Of a DNA stretch of 64,000 bases, positions 8,674 to 16,650 are shown one piece after another. Both the position numbers and the translations under genes were made by a program. The stretch comes from Austwickia sp. GTDB taxonomy: Bacteria > Actinomycetota > Actinomycetes > Actinomycetales > Dermatophilaceae. The stretch is taken from assembly GCA_016699675.1 (NCBI GenBank), contig CP064985.1:4030001-4094000 (forward strand), written 5' to 3'. How positions within the stretch are numbered: the stretch's first letter is position 1; the number at the start of each line of letters is the position of its first letter. The notes under the pieces are model-generated. The model had not been told where the DNA came from. It ran no database searches and saw only the letters and a list, made by a program, of their open reading frames with translations.

Positions 8674-9653
8674 CGGGCCTTCTGCGGGCCGAGCTCGGCC
8701 GGATCCGGTCGCGACGCATGACGTGGATCATCGCGTTGATCGTGGTGGCGCTGTGGGGCCTGCTGCTCTACGGCACGGCCACGACCCACGCCCCGCTCAC
8801 ATCGGCGGAACAACAACAGGCCGAGCAGATGTATCAGCGGGCCCGCGCCGACTACGAGGCGCGCGGCCGGGAGATGCGCCAGGAGTGCCTCGACGCCCAG
8901 GCCAAGGAACGGGAGCGCGCCCCGGACGTCGACTTCGGCTGCGACCGGATGGAGCCCCAGCGCGAGCACTTCGGCAAGCCGGCCCCGACCTTCGAGCGGC
9001 TCTGGTCGATCCAGGAACCCGCGGCCATCTTCCTGGGCTTCCTCGCCCTCCTGCTCGGCGGGAGCTGGGTGGCCGCCGAGTTCACGACCGGGTCGATGGC
9101 CACGTGGCTCACCTACGAGCCACGTCGTACCGCCGTTTTCGCCGCCAAGGTTCTCGCCGTCGCCATCGCGATCGCCCTCGGGGCCGCCGTGGCCACGGCC
9201 GTCCTGCTGGCGGGCGTGGCGGTGATGACCCGCGCGTTCGACGTCCCGTTGGCCCTGGGGCGCGACGCCTGGGTGGACGTGGCGCTGGCGGCGGGGCGCA
9301 TGGTGGCCTTCCCGATCCTCACGGGACTCGGCGGCGCGGCCCTGGCGTTCATCGCGCGACACACGGCGGCCGTCACCGGCATCGCCGTCGGCGCGGTGGT
9401 CGTCGACCAGTGGGCGGCCTCGCAGCTTGGGGACAAGGCCCGCTGGTCGCTGTTCACCAACGTCCTGGGGTTCGTGACCGGCCGCTGGCAGTATCACTAT
9501 CCGAACTGCGCACAGGACTCCATGGGGGTCTACAACTGCGCCTCCGGCAGCGGGACCGTCTGGTTCGCGCAGGCGGCGGCCGTGCTCGGCGGCCTCGTCG
9601 TGGCGGGGCTAGCCCTGGCTTGGTGGCAGTTCCGGCGCCGCGACGTGGTCTGA
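8670..9653 (+). CDS. ABC transporter permease (ABC-2 type)
   Basis: 327 residues starting with GTG inside the stop of the ATPase gene. One membrane segment near the N-terminus (MTWIIALIVVALWGLLLYG) is followed by a charged outer loop of about 100 residues with two cysteines (ECLDAQ, GCDRM), then about five more membrane segments, ending with a basic tail. This is the layout of single-subunit ABC-2 permeases that pair with BcrA-like ATPases for export of peptides or drugs. The NCAQDSMGVYNC stretch gives two further outer cysteines. No substrate can be assigned. Confidence 0.8.
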   Translation: MTGLLRAELGRIRSRRMTWIIALIVVALWGLLLYGTATTHAPLTSAEQQQAEQMYQRARADYEARGREMRQECLDAQAKERERAPDVDFGCDRMEPQREHFGKPAPTFERLWSIQEPAAIFLGFLALLLGGSWVAAEFTTGSMATWLTYEPRRTAVFAAKVLAVAIAIALGAAVATAVLLAGVAVMTRAFDVPLALGRDAWVDVALAAGRMVAFPILTGLGGAALAFIARHTAAVTGIAVGAVVVDQWAASQLGDKARWSLFTNVLGFVTGRWQYHYPNCAQDSMGVYNCASGSGTVWFAQAAAVLGGLVVAGLALAWWQFRRRDVV

Positions 9654-9655
9654 CG

Positions 9656-9682
9656 GGTCCTGATCAGGGCCTGATCAGGACC
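9656..9682. terminator. 27-bp nested palindrome after the ABC permease
   Basis: GGTCCTGATCAGG at 9656-9668 is mirrored exactly at 9670-9682 around one G, and each arm contains the smaller palindrome CCTGATCAGG. It starts three bases after the permease stop. It may end the transcript, or act as a protein-binding site for the lipA promoter 60 bases on. Confidence 0.5.
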
Positions 9683-9821
9683 TGACCGCGTCCCGATCGC
9701 GTCCGACGACTCGCCGTACGGCCGCAGGGCGCCGCACGCTACCCTGGTGACCTGTGCCCGGGCCGGCGCGGCGAGCCCGCCCCCCGGAGCTGTCGTCCGT
9801 TGACCAGGGAGGATCGATCGA

Positions 9822-10850
9822 GTGAGCGTCGCACCCGAGGGCCGCCGGCTGATGCGCGTCGAGGCGCGCAACGCCGAGACACCCATCGAGCGCAAGCCCT
9901 CGTGGATCCGCACCACCGCGAAGATGGGCCCCGAATACTCGGCGATGAGTTCGCTCGTCAAGGACGGCGGGCTGCACACCGTGTGCCAGGAGGCCGGCTG
10001 CCCCAACATCTTCGAGTGCTGGGAGGACCGCGAGGCGACCTTCCTCATCGGCGGGGACGTGTGCACCCGGCGGTGCGACTTCTGCGACATCGCGACCGGC
10101 AAGCCGGCCGCGTTGGACGCGGACGAGCCGCGTCGCGTCGCCGAGTCCGTGCGGCAGCTCGGGCTGCGCTACGCGACCGTCACCGGGGTCGCCCGGGACG
10201 ATCAGCCGGACGGGGCCGCGGGCCTGTACGCCGCGACCATCCGGGCCATCCACGAGGCGAACCCGACCACGGGCGTGGAGATCCTGCCGCCCGATTTCGG
10301 GGCCCGACCCGAGCTGGTGGGCCAGGTCTTCGACGCCCGCCCGGAGGTCTTCGCGCACAACCTGGAGACCGTCCCGCGGATCTTCAAGCGGATCCGGCCC
10401 GCGTTCGGCTACGAGACCTCCCTGCGCGTCATCAGCATGGCCCGGGACGCGGGCCTGGTCACGAAGTCCAATCTCATCCTCGGGATGGGCGAGGAGGCGC
10501 ACGAGGTGGAGGCGGCCATCGGCGACCTCGCCGAGGCGGGCTGCGCCATCCTGACCATCACCCAATACCTGCGGCCCTCCCCCACGCATCACCCCATCGC
10601 CCGCTGGGTGAAGCCGGAGGAGTTCGTGCACTGGTCGACCGTCGCGCAGGAGCGCGGCTTCGCCGGCGTCATGGCCGGGCCGCTCGTCCGCTCGTCGTAC
10701 CGGGCCGGTCGGCTGTGGGCCCAGGCCATGCGCCAGGCGGGTCGCCCCGTGCCGGAGCATCTGGCCCACCTCGCGGCCCGCGAGCACGCCCCGGCCCGAC
10801 AGGAGGCCGCCAGCCTCGTCGACAGGGCCGCCGTGTCGACCGCGGGCTGA
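9822..10850 (+). CDS. lipA: Lipoyl synthase (radical SAM)
   Basis: 342 residues. LipA inserts two sulfurs into the octanoyl chain already attached by LipB. The radical-SAM cluster motif is CTRRCDFC, and the auxiliary cluster is bound by CQEAGCPNIFEC just before it; the C-terminal RSSYRAG serine motif is present. The GTG start at 9822 has AGGGAGGA about nine bases upstream. A TACCCT box at about 9740 may be its own promoter, so it need not be read from the ABC operon. Activity depends on the lipoyl domains of the SucB product upstream. Confidence 0.96.
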   Translation: MSVAPEGRRLMRVEARNAETPIERKPSWIRTTAKMGPEYSAMSSLVKDGGLHTVCQEAGCPNIFECWEDREATFLIGGDVCTRRCDFCDIATGKPAALDADEPRRVAESVRQLGLRYATVTGVARDDQPDGAAGLYAATIRAIHEANPTTGVEILPPDFGARPELVGQVFDARPEVFAHNLETVPRIFKRIRPAFGYETSLRVISMARDAGLVTKSNLILGMGEEAHEVEAAIGDLAEAGCAILTITQYLRPSPTHHPIARWVKPEEFVHWSTVAQERGFAGVMAGPLVRSSYRAGRLWAQAMRQAGRPVPEHLAHLAAREHAPARQEAASLVDRAAVSTAG

Positions 10851-10958
10851 CGACGGCGGCCCCCGCCCCGGTCGACGTACCGCACCACCTGCCGCACCAG
10901 CACAGCCCAGCTTCCACCCATCTCCACCTCAGCCCGACGAAGGGGACGACCGCACACC

Positions 10959-11690
10959 ATGGCCCGCGCAGCGAAGGACCCCAACCGGCCAGGCATCCTC
11001 GAGCGGACGAAGACCCGGTTCGGTCAGCTCGGTCAGGTCTTCGGCCTGGCCAAGGCGGCCGACCCCCGACTGCCGCTGTACGTCGGGGGCATCGTGCTCG
11101 CCTTCGTCATCGTGGGCGCACTGATCGGCGCTGCGGTGGGGCACCCGGTCTACGTCGCCTTCCTGTTCCTGCTGCTCTCCGCGTTCCCCGTGCTGCTGCT
11201 GGTGGCGCGGAAGGCGGAGCGGGGCGCATACCGGCAGATCGAGGGTCAGCCCGGCGAGGTCGGCGCGGCCCTGGGCAGCATCCGGCGCGGGTGGAGCTTC
11301 CAGCAGGAGCCGGTGGCGATGGACGCCGGCGGGTCGCGGGATCCGCGGCAGATGGCGATGGTCTACCGGGCCGTGGGCCGGCCGGGCGTGGTGCTCATCG
11401 CCGAGGGCCCGGCGGGCCGCGCGACGAAGCTGCTCGCGTTGGAGCGGAAGCGGACCAGCCGGCTCATCCCCAACGTCCCGGTGCACGCGCTGCGGGTCGG
11501 TGCGGGGCAGGGGCCCGACGTGGTGGCCACCCATCAGCTCGTCAAGCGGATGAACTCCCTCGACAAGGTGATCACCAAGCACGAGGTGCCACAGATCGAC
11601 AAGCGGCTGCGGTCCATCGGCGGGGTCCGGCCCCCGATCCCGCAGGGCATCGACCCGACGCGGATGCGCGGCAAGACGCGCCCGCGCTGA
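10959..11690 (+). CDS. DUF4191 family membrane protein
   Basis: 243 residues, with two membrane segments at about 45-95 (LPLYVGGIVLAFVIVGALIG and VYVAFLFLLLSAFPVLLLVA) and a long soluble C-terminal part rich in basic residues. The family is confined to actinobacteria and almost always follows lipA (Rv2219 in M. tuberculosis), as here. Its function is not known. The stop codon abuts the stop of the facing RDD gene so that both share TGATCA. Confidence 0.88.
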   Translation: MARAAKDPNRPGILERTKTRFGQLGQVFGLAKAADPRLPLYVGGIVLAFVIVGALIGAAVGHPVYVAFLFLLLSAFPVLLLVARKAERGAYRQIEGQPGEVGAALGSIRRGWSFQQEPVAMDAGGSRDPRQMAMVYRAVGRPGVVLIAEGPAGRATKLLALERKRTSRLIPNVPVHALRVGAGQGPDVVATHQLVKRMNSLDKVITKHEVPQIDKRLRSIGGVRPPIPQGIDPTRMRGKTRPR

Positions 11691-12155
11691 TCAGGCGCGG
11701 ACGATGACCGTGCCGGCGAGCCGGTCGTGCATGCCGCGGTTGTCGCGGTCCCAGACGGCCGCCGGGATGAACAGGCAGAGCAGCAGGCTGCGCTCCAGCG
11801 CCCGCAGCGGCCCGGCGTACCCGCCGTCCGCCCCCATCACGCGCAGTCCCATCAACCGATGCCCGACCGTGTACCCGACGGTGCCGACGAGCAGCAGGTT
11901 CTCGACGAAGAAGACGAGCAGCGGGCCGAACGAGTTGGAGTCATGCCCGCCGGCGAGCCGATAGCCGAGGAACGCCGAGGCCACCAGCATGCTCAGGCCC
12001 CAGTCGATGAACAGGGCGACGATGCGCCGGCCCATCCGGGCGAGCGAGCCGGGGCCCTCCCGGGGCAGGCCGAGGCGCTGGCCGACGTATTCGTCCTGCG
12101 GAGCCTCCACCTGCGGTCCGCCCAGCCAGGCGCCGATGTCCTTGCGATCCACCAC
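11691..12155 (-). CDS. RDD family membrane protein
   Basis: 154 residues with three to four membrane segments. The RDD-type signature is seen as RRIVALFIDWGLS and, near the end, DNRGMHDRLAGTVIV. Function unknown; some RDD proteins have been linked to ion exchange. It corresponds to Rv2219A, which lies at the same place in M. tuberculosis. Its stop codon directly touches the DUF4191 stop on the other strand. Confidence 0.85.
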   Translation of the reverse strand: MVDRKDIGAWLGGPQVEAPQDEYVGQRLGLPREGPGSLARMGRRIVALFIDWGLSMLVASAFLGYRLAGGHDSNSFGPLLVFFVENLLLVGTVGYTVGHRLMGLRVMGADGGYAGPLRALERSLLLCLFIPAAVWDRDNRGMHDRLAGTVIVRA

Positions 12156-12208
12156 GCCGCCAGCCTATCGGCCGGCCGTTCGGTCCGCGGACGGTCGGTG
12201 CTCGCCCC

Positions 12209-12246
12209 GTAACACGCGGGAAACATGAGGGTCACGGCCGGGAAAC
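12209..12246 (+). promoter_or_regulatory. GlnR box upstream of glnA1
   Basis: GTAAC-N6-GAAAC-N6-GTCAC-N6-GAAAC, with GTAAC at 12209, GAAAC at 12220, GTCAC at 12231 and GAAAC at 12242. This matches the double a/b-site consensus known for the OmpR-type nitrogen regulator GlnR in Streptomyces and mycobacteria (gTnAC-n6-GaAAC repeated every 11 bases). It lies 79-116 bases before the glnA1 start, with a TAGCGT box at 12257 as possible -10. Nitrogen-controlled glnA1 expression is inferred. Confidence 0.8.
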
Positions 12247-12324
12247 GCGGGATCCGTAGCGTATCCGCCGAGCAACACGGGGCCGGCAGCCATCGCCGGC
12301 CCCGATCCGAGTGAGGAGGACGGT

Positions 12325-13749
12325 GTGTTCAACACCCCCCAGGAAGTCCTGGAGTACATCAAGAGCGAGGACGTCAAGTTCGTCGACATCCGGTTCTGCG
12401 ACCTGCCCGGCGTGATGCAGCACTTCAATGTGCCGGCGCAGACCCTCGACGAGGACTTCTTCACCGTCGGGCAGGCCTTCGACGGCAGCTCGATCCGGGG
12501 CTTCCAGGCCATCCACGAGTCCGACATGAAGCTGCTGCCGGACGTCAAGACGGCCTACCTCGACCCGTTCCGGGCGCAGAAGACGCTGATCATGAACTTC
12601 TCGATCGTCGACCCGTTCACGGACGAGCCCTACAGCCGGGACCCGCGCAACATCGCCGCCAAGGCGGAGGCCTACCTGAAGAGCACCGGCATCGCCGACA
12701 CGGCGTACTTCGGTGCGGAGGCCGAGTTCTTCGTCTTCGACGACATCCGCTTCCAGACGAGCGCCAACGCGAGCTTCTACTACATCGACGCGATCGAGGC
12801 GGCGTGGAACTCGGGCCGGGAGTACCCGGACGGCAACCAGGGCTACAAGACCCGGGTCAAGGGCGGCTACTTCCCGGTGCCGCCGGTGGACCACTTCGCC
12901 GACATCCGCGACGCGATGTGCTCGGTCTTGGACCAGGTCGGCCTGTCGGTGGAGCGGGCGCACCACGAGGTGGGCAGCGCCGGCCAGCAGGAGATCAACT
13001 ACCGGTTCAACACGCTGCTGCACAGCGGCGACGACATGATGAAGTTCAAGTACGTCATCAAGAACGTCGCCTGGTCGGCGGGCAAGTCCGCCACGTTCAT
13101 GCCGAAGCCGATCTTCGGAGACAACGGCTCGGGCATGCACACCCACCAGTCGCTGTGGAAGGACGGCAAGCCGCTGTTCTTCGACCAGCAGGGGTACGGC
13201 GGCCTGTCCGACCTCGCCCGCTGGTACATCGGCGGCTTGCTGGAGCACGCCCCCAGCCTGTTGGCGTTCACGAACCCGACGGTCAACAGCTACCACCGCC
13301 TGGTGCCGGGCTACGAGGCGCCGGTCAACCTCGTCTACTCGGCCCGCAACCGGTCGGCGTGCATCCGGATCCCGATCGCCGGCACGTCGCCGAAGGCGAA
13401 GCGCATCGAGTTCCGGATCCCTGACCCGTCGGCGAACCCGTACCTCGCGTTCGCGGCCCAGTTGATGGCCGGCCTGGACGGGATCCGCAACCGGATCGAG
13501 CCGCCGGAGCCGATCGACAAGGACCTGTACGAGCTGCCCCCGGAGGAGCACCAGCAGATCGCCCAGGTGCCCGGCTCGCTGCCCGAGGTGCTGCAGGCGC
13601 TGCGGGACGACCACGAGTACCTGCTCGAGGGCGACGTCTTCACCGAGGACCTGATCCAGACGTGGATCGAGTGGAAGACCCTCAACGAGGTCGACCCGAT
13701 CCGCTTCCGGCCGCACCCGCACGAGTTCGAGATGTACTACGACATCTGA
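12325..13749 (+). CDS. glnA: Glutamine synthetase, type I-beta
   Basis: 474 residues, the size of the adenylylated GSI-beta class (M. tuberculosis GlnA1 is 478). It makes glutamine from glutamate and ammonia with ATP. Visible family motifs are FDGSSIRGF, the metal and ATP site residues in EAEFFVFDD and PIFGDNGSGMHTH, NRSACIRIP, and the adenylylation tyrosine in KDLYELPPEE. That tyrosine would be modified by GlnE, encoded at 19775-22840. GTG start with GAGGAGGA seven bases upstream. A GlnR box lies in the promoter. Confidence 0.96.
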   Translation: MFNTPQEVLEYIKSEDVKFVDIRFCDLPGVMQHFNVPAQTLDEDFFTVGQAFDGSSIRGFQAIHESDMKLLPDVKTAYLDPFRAQKTLIMNFSIVDPFTDEPYSRDPRNIAAKAEAYLKSTGIADTAYFGAEAEFFVFDDIRFQTSANASFYYIDAIEAAWNSGREYPDGNQGYKTRVKGGYFPVPPVDHFADIRDAMCSVLDQVGLSVERAHHEVGSAGQQEINYRFNTLLHSGDDMMKFKYVIKNVAWSAGKSATFMPKPIFGDNGSGMHTHQSLWKDGKPLFFDQQGYGGLSDLARWYIGGLLEHAPSLLAFTNPTVNSYHRLVPGYEAPVNLVYSARNRSACIRIPIAGTSPKAKRIEFRIPDPSANPYLAFAAQLMAGLDGIRNRIEPPEPIDKDLYELPPEEHQQIAQVPGSLPEVLQALRDDHEYLLEGDVFTEDLIQTWIEWKTLNEVDPIRFRPHPHEFEMYYDI

Positions 13750-13759
13750 GCAAGCCCGA

Positions 13760-13800
13760 AGGCGGCGGTACGGCGAGCGCAGCGAGCCGCACCGCCGCCT
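13760..13800 (+). terminator. Terminator of glnA1
   Basis: AGGCGGCGGT at 13760-13769 pairs with ACCGCCGCCT at 13791-13800, with a further inner CGGC/GCCG stem. It begins eleven bases after the glnA1 stop. Confidence 0.7.
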
Positions 13801-14088
13801 GAACGGCCGGCCTTACCGTCCGTAGAAGGTTTATTAGGAAGATGTAGAGGCGAAGGGCCCTAGCGCAAACCTTGTGATGCAGGGCACAATCTACTCAGAG
13901 GTGGACCCCGGACAACCATTCGAGCCGGGGTCTACTGATGTCTGGGGACGGTTACCGCGCAGGTGACCGTCCCCGACGCATATCCCGACGCGACGTCCGT
14001 CACGGCGGCGAGCCAGCTCACTTCGCGGCGGGCAGCTCACTCCGCGCGGGCCGTCCCGCCCCGACCAGCTCAGGCCCCGAACCCGCCG
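13801..14088 (+). ncRNA. Intergenic stretch with two tandem hairpins, possible small RNA
   Basis: The 339 bases between glnA1 and the next gene hold no convincing open frame. After the glnA1 terminator there is a relatively AT-rich part (13825-13900) and then two hairpins: 13901-13911 with 13925-13935 (11 bp, one G-U), and 13944-13956 with 13962-13974 (13 bp including one G-U, five-base loop). TCTACT occurs just before hairpin 1 and again inside its right flank. The second hairpin looks like a terminator, which would fit an independent short transcript of about 100-140 bases. It does not look like 6C RNA, since neither loop has a C-run. Identity unknown. Confidence 0.35.
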
Positions 14089-15387
14089 CTAGACGATCGG
14101 GGTGTGGTCGTCCAGCCACTCGATGCGCTCGTACCCGAACGCCGTACACGCGCTGCGCAGGTCCGGATAGACGAGGGACTCGTTGCGGACCAGCATCCCG
14201 TCGCGGCAGGCGAACCCGCTGGCGACGAGCGTGATCGGAACCCGTACGTCGTGGGTGAGCAGCGTCGGCAGGTCGGCCTGGGCCTGCTGCCCGCTGCGGA
14301 CGAACAGCACCGTGGCGGTGGGCTCCTCGCGGGGGGCGGAGGAGGCGTACACCAGGAACCGGCGCAGCCCCGCGGCGTTGAGGCGCAGGTTGACGTCGAC
14401 CTGGGCCGAGCGGAACCCGGTGGGCCGGCGCAGCGCGAGGAACTTGCGATTCGACGCGTGGTCGAACCCGACGACGCCGCGGGTGGTCTCGTAGACCACC
14501 CCGAGGGTGGCGACCAGCCCCTTCGGCAGGCCGAGCCGCAGCGCGAGGCGGGCGTCGTGGGCGGAGTTCATCCCGAACAGCACCACCGGGTCCGCCTCGG
14601 GCCGCACGTGCACCCGACCGCGGATGGGACGCAGCGACAGCGACGGGTGCCGGACGGGCTCCGGAGGGCGGTGCCCGAACGGGCCGCCGGAGGCCGCCGT
14701 CGGGCCGAACCCGGGCACGGGACCGCTGCGGTGCGGTGTCGTGAGGTCGAGCGTGCTGGGGTTGAGCTCGGCGAAGCGATCCCGCAGGAATGCCTCCTGG
14801 ATCCGCAGGTCCCGGTCGTTGTTCTCCGCCTGGGCGCGTAGCAGGCTCGTCGTCGCCTCCCGGAGCAGGTCGAGCTGGGAGGCCAGCAGGTGCTCGGCGC
14901 GGCCGCGAAGCTCGCGGGGCCCGTCGGCGTTGAACGCCCGCAGCGTCTCGGGCAGGTAGCGCTCCAGCACATCGCGCAGGGCCGGGTTGACGCGCTCCTG
15001 CGCGGCGGGGGCGGCGTCCGTGATGGAGCGCGCCACCGGCACGGTCTCGGGGGGGAGCACCGCGGAGAGCCGGTTGATGAGGGCGGCGGTGGCGTGCCCG
15101 GCGCGGCGCGGCGGTTCGAGGGTGGCGTCGGACTGAGCGCGGTAGGCCAGGTATTCCGCCGCCGCGAACCCCGCGAGGTCGACCGGCGCCGCGCGCCACG
15201 GCCCGATGGGCAGCCGCGAGAGGGCGCCCTCGACGAGATCGCGGCGGCGCCCCTCCCCGAGGACGGCGTCGACCACGGGCCGCGCCGTCCCGAGCAGCGG
15301 GTCGACCAGCGGTCGGGCGCCGTCCACGAGTCGGGAGGCGCCGGCCGGTCGCTGGGGCCGGCGCCGGGGCCGGTGGGGTGTGCTCAT
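14089..15387 (-). CDS. Hypothetical protein, 432 residues
   Basis: Not recognised. The N-terminus is basic and Pro/Arg-rich (RPRRRPQRPAG). Residues about 60-205 look helical and Ala/Leu/Arg-rich, including RAEHLLASQLDLLREATTSL and a charged stretch RAQAENNDRDLRIQEAFLRD that could form a coiled coil. Residues about 245-432 look beta-rich, with the segments VVLFGMNS, GLVATLGVVYETT and FLVYASSAP, and end in GYERIEWLDDHTPIV. No signal peptide or membrane segment is seen. It stands alone between the possible small RNA and the divergent FabH-like gene. Confidence 0.65.
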   Translation of the reverse strand: MSTPHRPRRRPQRPAGASRLVDGARPLVDPLLGTARPVVDAVLGEGRRRDLVEGALSRLPIGPWRAAPVDLAGFAAAEYLAYRAQSDATLEPPRRAGHATAALINRLSAVLPPETVPVARSITDAAPAAQERVNPALRDVLERYLPETLRAFNADGPRELRGRAEHLLASQLDLLREATTSLLRAQAENNDRDLRIQEAFLRDRFAELNPSTLDLTTPHRSGPVPGFGPTAASGGPFGHRPPEPVRHPSLSLRPIRGRVHVRPEADPVVLFGMNSAHDARLALRLGLPKGLVATLGVVYETTRGVVGFDHASNRKFLALRRPTGFRSAQVDVNLRLNAAGLRRFLVYASSAPREEPTATVLFVRSGQQAQADLPTLLTHDVRVPITLVASGFACRDGMLVRNESLVYPDLRSACTAFGYERIEWLDDHTPIV

Positions 15388-15613
15388 CGTCAGTCCGTTC
15401 CGATCAGGTTCCGGTCAGAGGCCGTACGGCGGGTGCCGTGGGCTGCTGGGCCTGGGGCCCATTCTCCCGCCCCCGGCCGGCTCGCGCGCCACCTTCGAAC
15501 CCGACAGATCACCCGCGCGACGAGCGCGATTGTGACCACCACCGCACCCGATCGCCCGGGCTGACCTGGGCCTCGGGTGTCAGAGTAGGACGCAGGATCG
15601 ACAGGAGGTCACC

Positions 15614-16591
15614 ATGGGTGTCGCAGTGTGGGGCACGGGGGCATTCGTCCCCGAGCGGGTCGTCACGAACGCCGAGGTCGGCGGCCCGGCCGGCGTCGAC
15701 GACGAGTGGATCCAGCGCAAGACCGCCATCCGTGAGCGGCGTTGGGTCGCCGACGACGAGGCGACCTCCGACCTGGCCACGCGCGCGGCCGTGCGTGCCC
15801 TGGAATCCGCGGGCCTGACCCCCGACGACCTGCGCTACATCATCGTGGCGACCTCCACGCCGGACCACCCGCAGCCCCCGACCGCGGCGTACGTCCAGCA
15901 CAACCTTCAGGCCCACAACGCGGCCGGCTTCGACATGAACGCGGTGTGCAGCGGGTTCGTCTTCGCCATGTCGACCGTCTCGCGGCTGCTGCAGGCGACC
16001 GGCGGCTACGGCCTGGTCGTCGGTGCGGACGTCTACAGCCGGATCCTCAACCCCGAGGACAAGCGCACGGTCATCCTGTTCGGCGACGGCGCGGGAGCCG
16101 TCGTCCTCGGCCCCAGCGAGGGCCACGACCACGGCGTGACGGCCACCAGCCTGCACACGTTCGGCGCGCTCAACGACAAGATCATGGTGCCCGCGGGCGG
16201 CAGCCGGATCCCCGCGCAGGACATCCACTACGAGACCGGGCTGGCCTACTTCACGATGGAGGGCCGCGCCGTCAAGGACTTCGTCCTGGAGGAGCTCCCC
16301 CCGCTGGTGGCGTCGTTCTTCGCCGAGGCCGACGTGGACCCGGCGACCGTCGACCACTTCATCCCCCACCAGGCCAACGGCATGATGCTCAACGATCTGG
16401 TGCCGGCGCTCGGCCTGGTCAACGCCAAGGTGCACCGCACCCTGGAGATCTACGGCAACACCGGGGCGGCATCGGTGGGGATCACGCTGGATCAGGCCGC
16501 CCGCAGCGGCGAGCTCAAGAGCGGCGAGCGGGTGTTCTTGGCCGGATTCGGCGGCGGCATGGCCGCGGGTCTGGCCCTGCTCACCTGGTAG
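15614..16591 (+). CDS. 3-oxoacyl-ACP synthase III family protein (FabH-like)
   Basis: 325-residue thiolase-fold condensing enzyme with the KAS III triad: Cys in NAVCSGF (about residue 114), His in FIPHQANG and Asn in YGNTGAAS. The start at 15614 follows a strong AGGAGGT. There is no fab gene cluster here, so it may not be the housekeeping FabH; it could make beta-keto acids for a special lipid, or join acyl chains as OleA-type enzymes do. The active site is complete. It is the only biosynthetic gene in the block between glnA1 and glnE. Confidence 0.85.
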   Translation: MGVAVWGTGAFVPERVVTNAEVGGPAGVDDEWIQRKTAIRERRWVADDEATSDLATRAAVRALESAGLTPDDLRYIIVATSTPDHPQPPTAAYVQHNLQAHNAAGFDMNAVCSGFVFAMSTVSRLLQATGGYGLVVGADVYSRILNPEDKRTVILFGDGAGAVVLGPSEGHDHGVTATSLHTFGALNDKIMVPAGGSRIPAQDIHYETGLAYFTMEGRAVKDFVLEELPPLVASFFAEADVDPATVDHFIPHQANGMMLNDLVPALGLVNAKVHRTLEIYGNTGAASVGITLDQAARSGELKSGERVFLAGFGGGMAAGLALLTW

Positions 16592-16593
16592 CC

Positions 16594-16650
16594 GGACGGC
16601 TCACGGGTATTCGGGCGGCTCACGGGTAGCCGGATGGCTCACCGGGTCGC
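16594..16650. repeat. Three 19-bp imperfect direct repeats
   Basis: Units at 16594, 16613 and 16632 share the core GGCTCACGGGTA (third copy GGCTCACCGGGT). They fill the gap between the facing ends of the FabH-like gene and the devS-like gene and run into the last codons of the latter. Confidence 0.65.

Noticed and set aside
13901..13974. 6C RNA
   Set aside because: Two neighbouring hairpins recall it, but the loops lack the C-runs that define the family.
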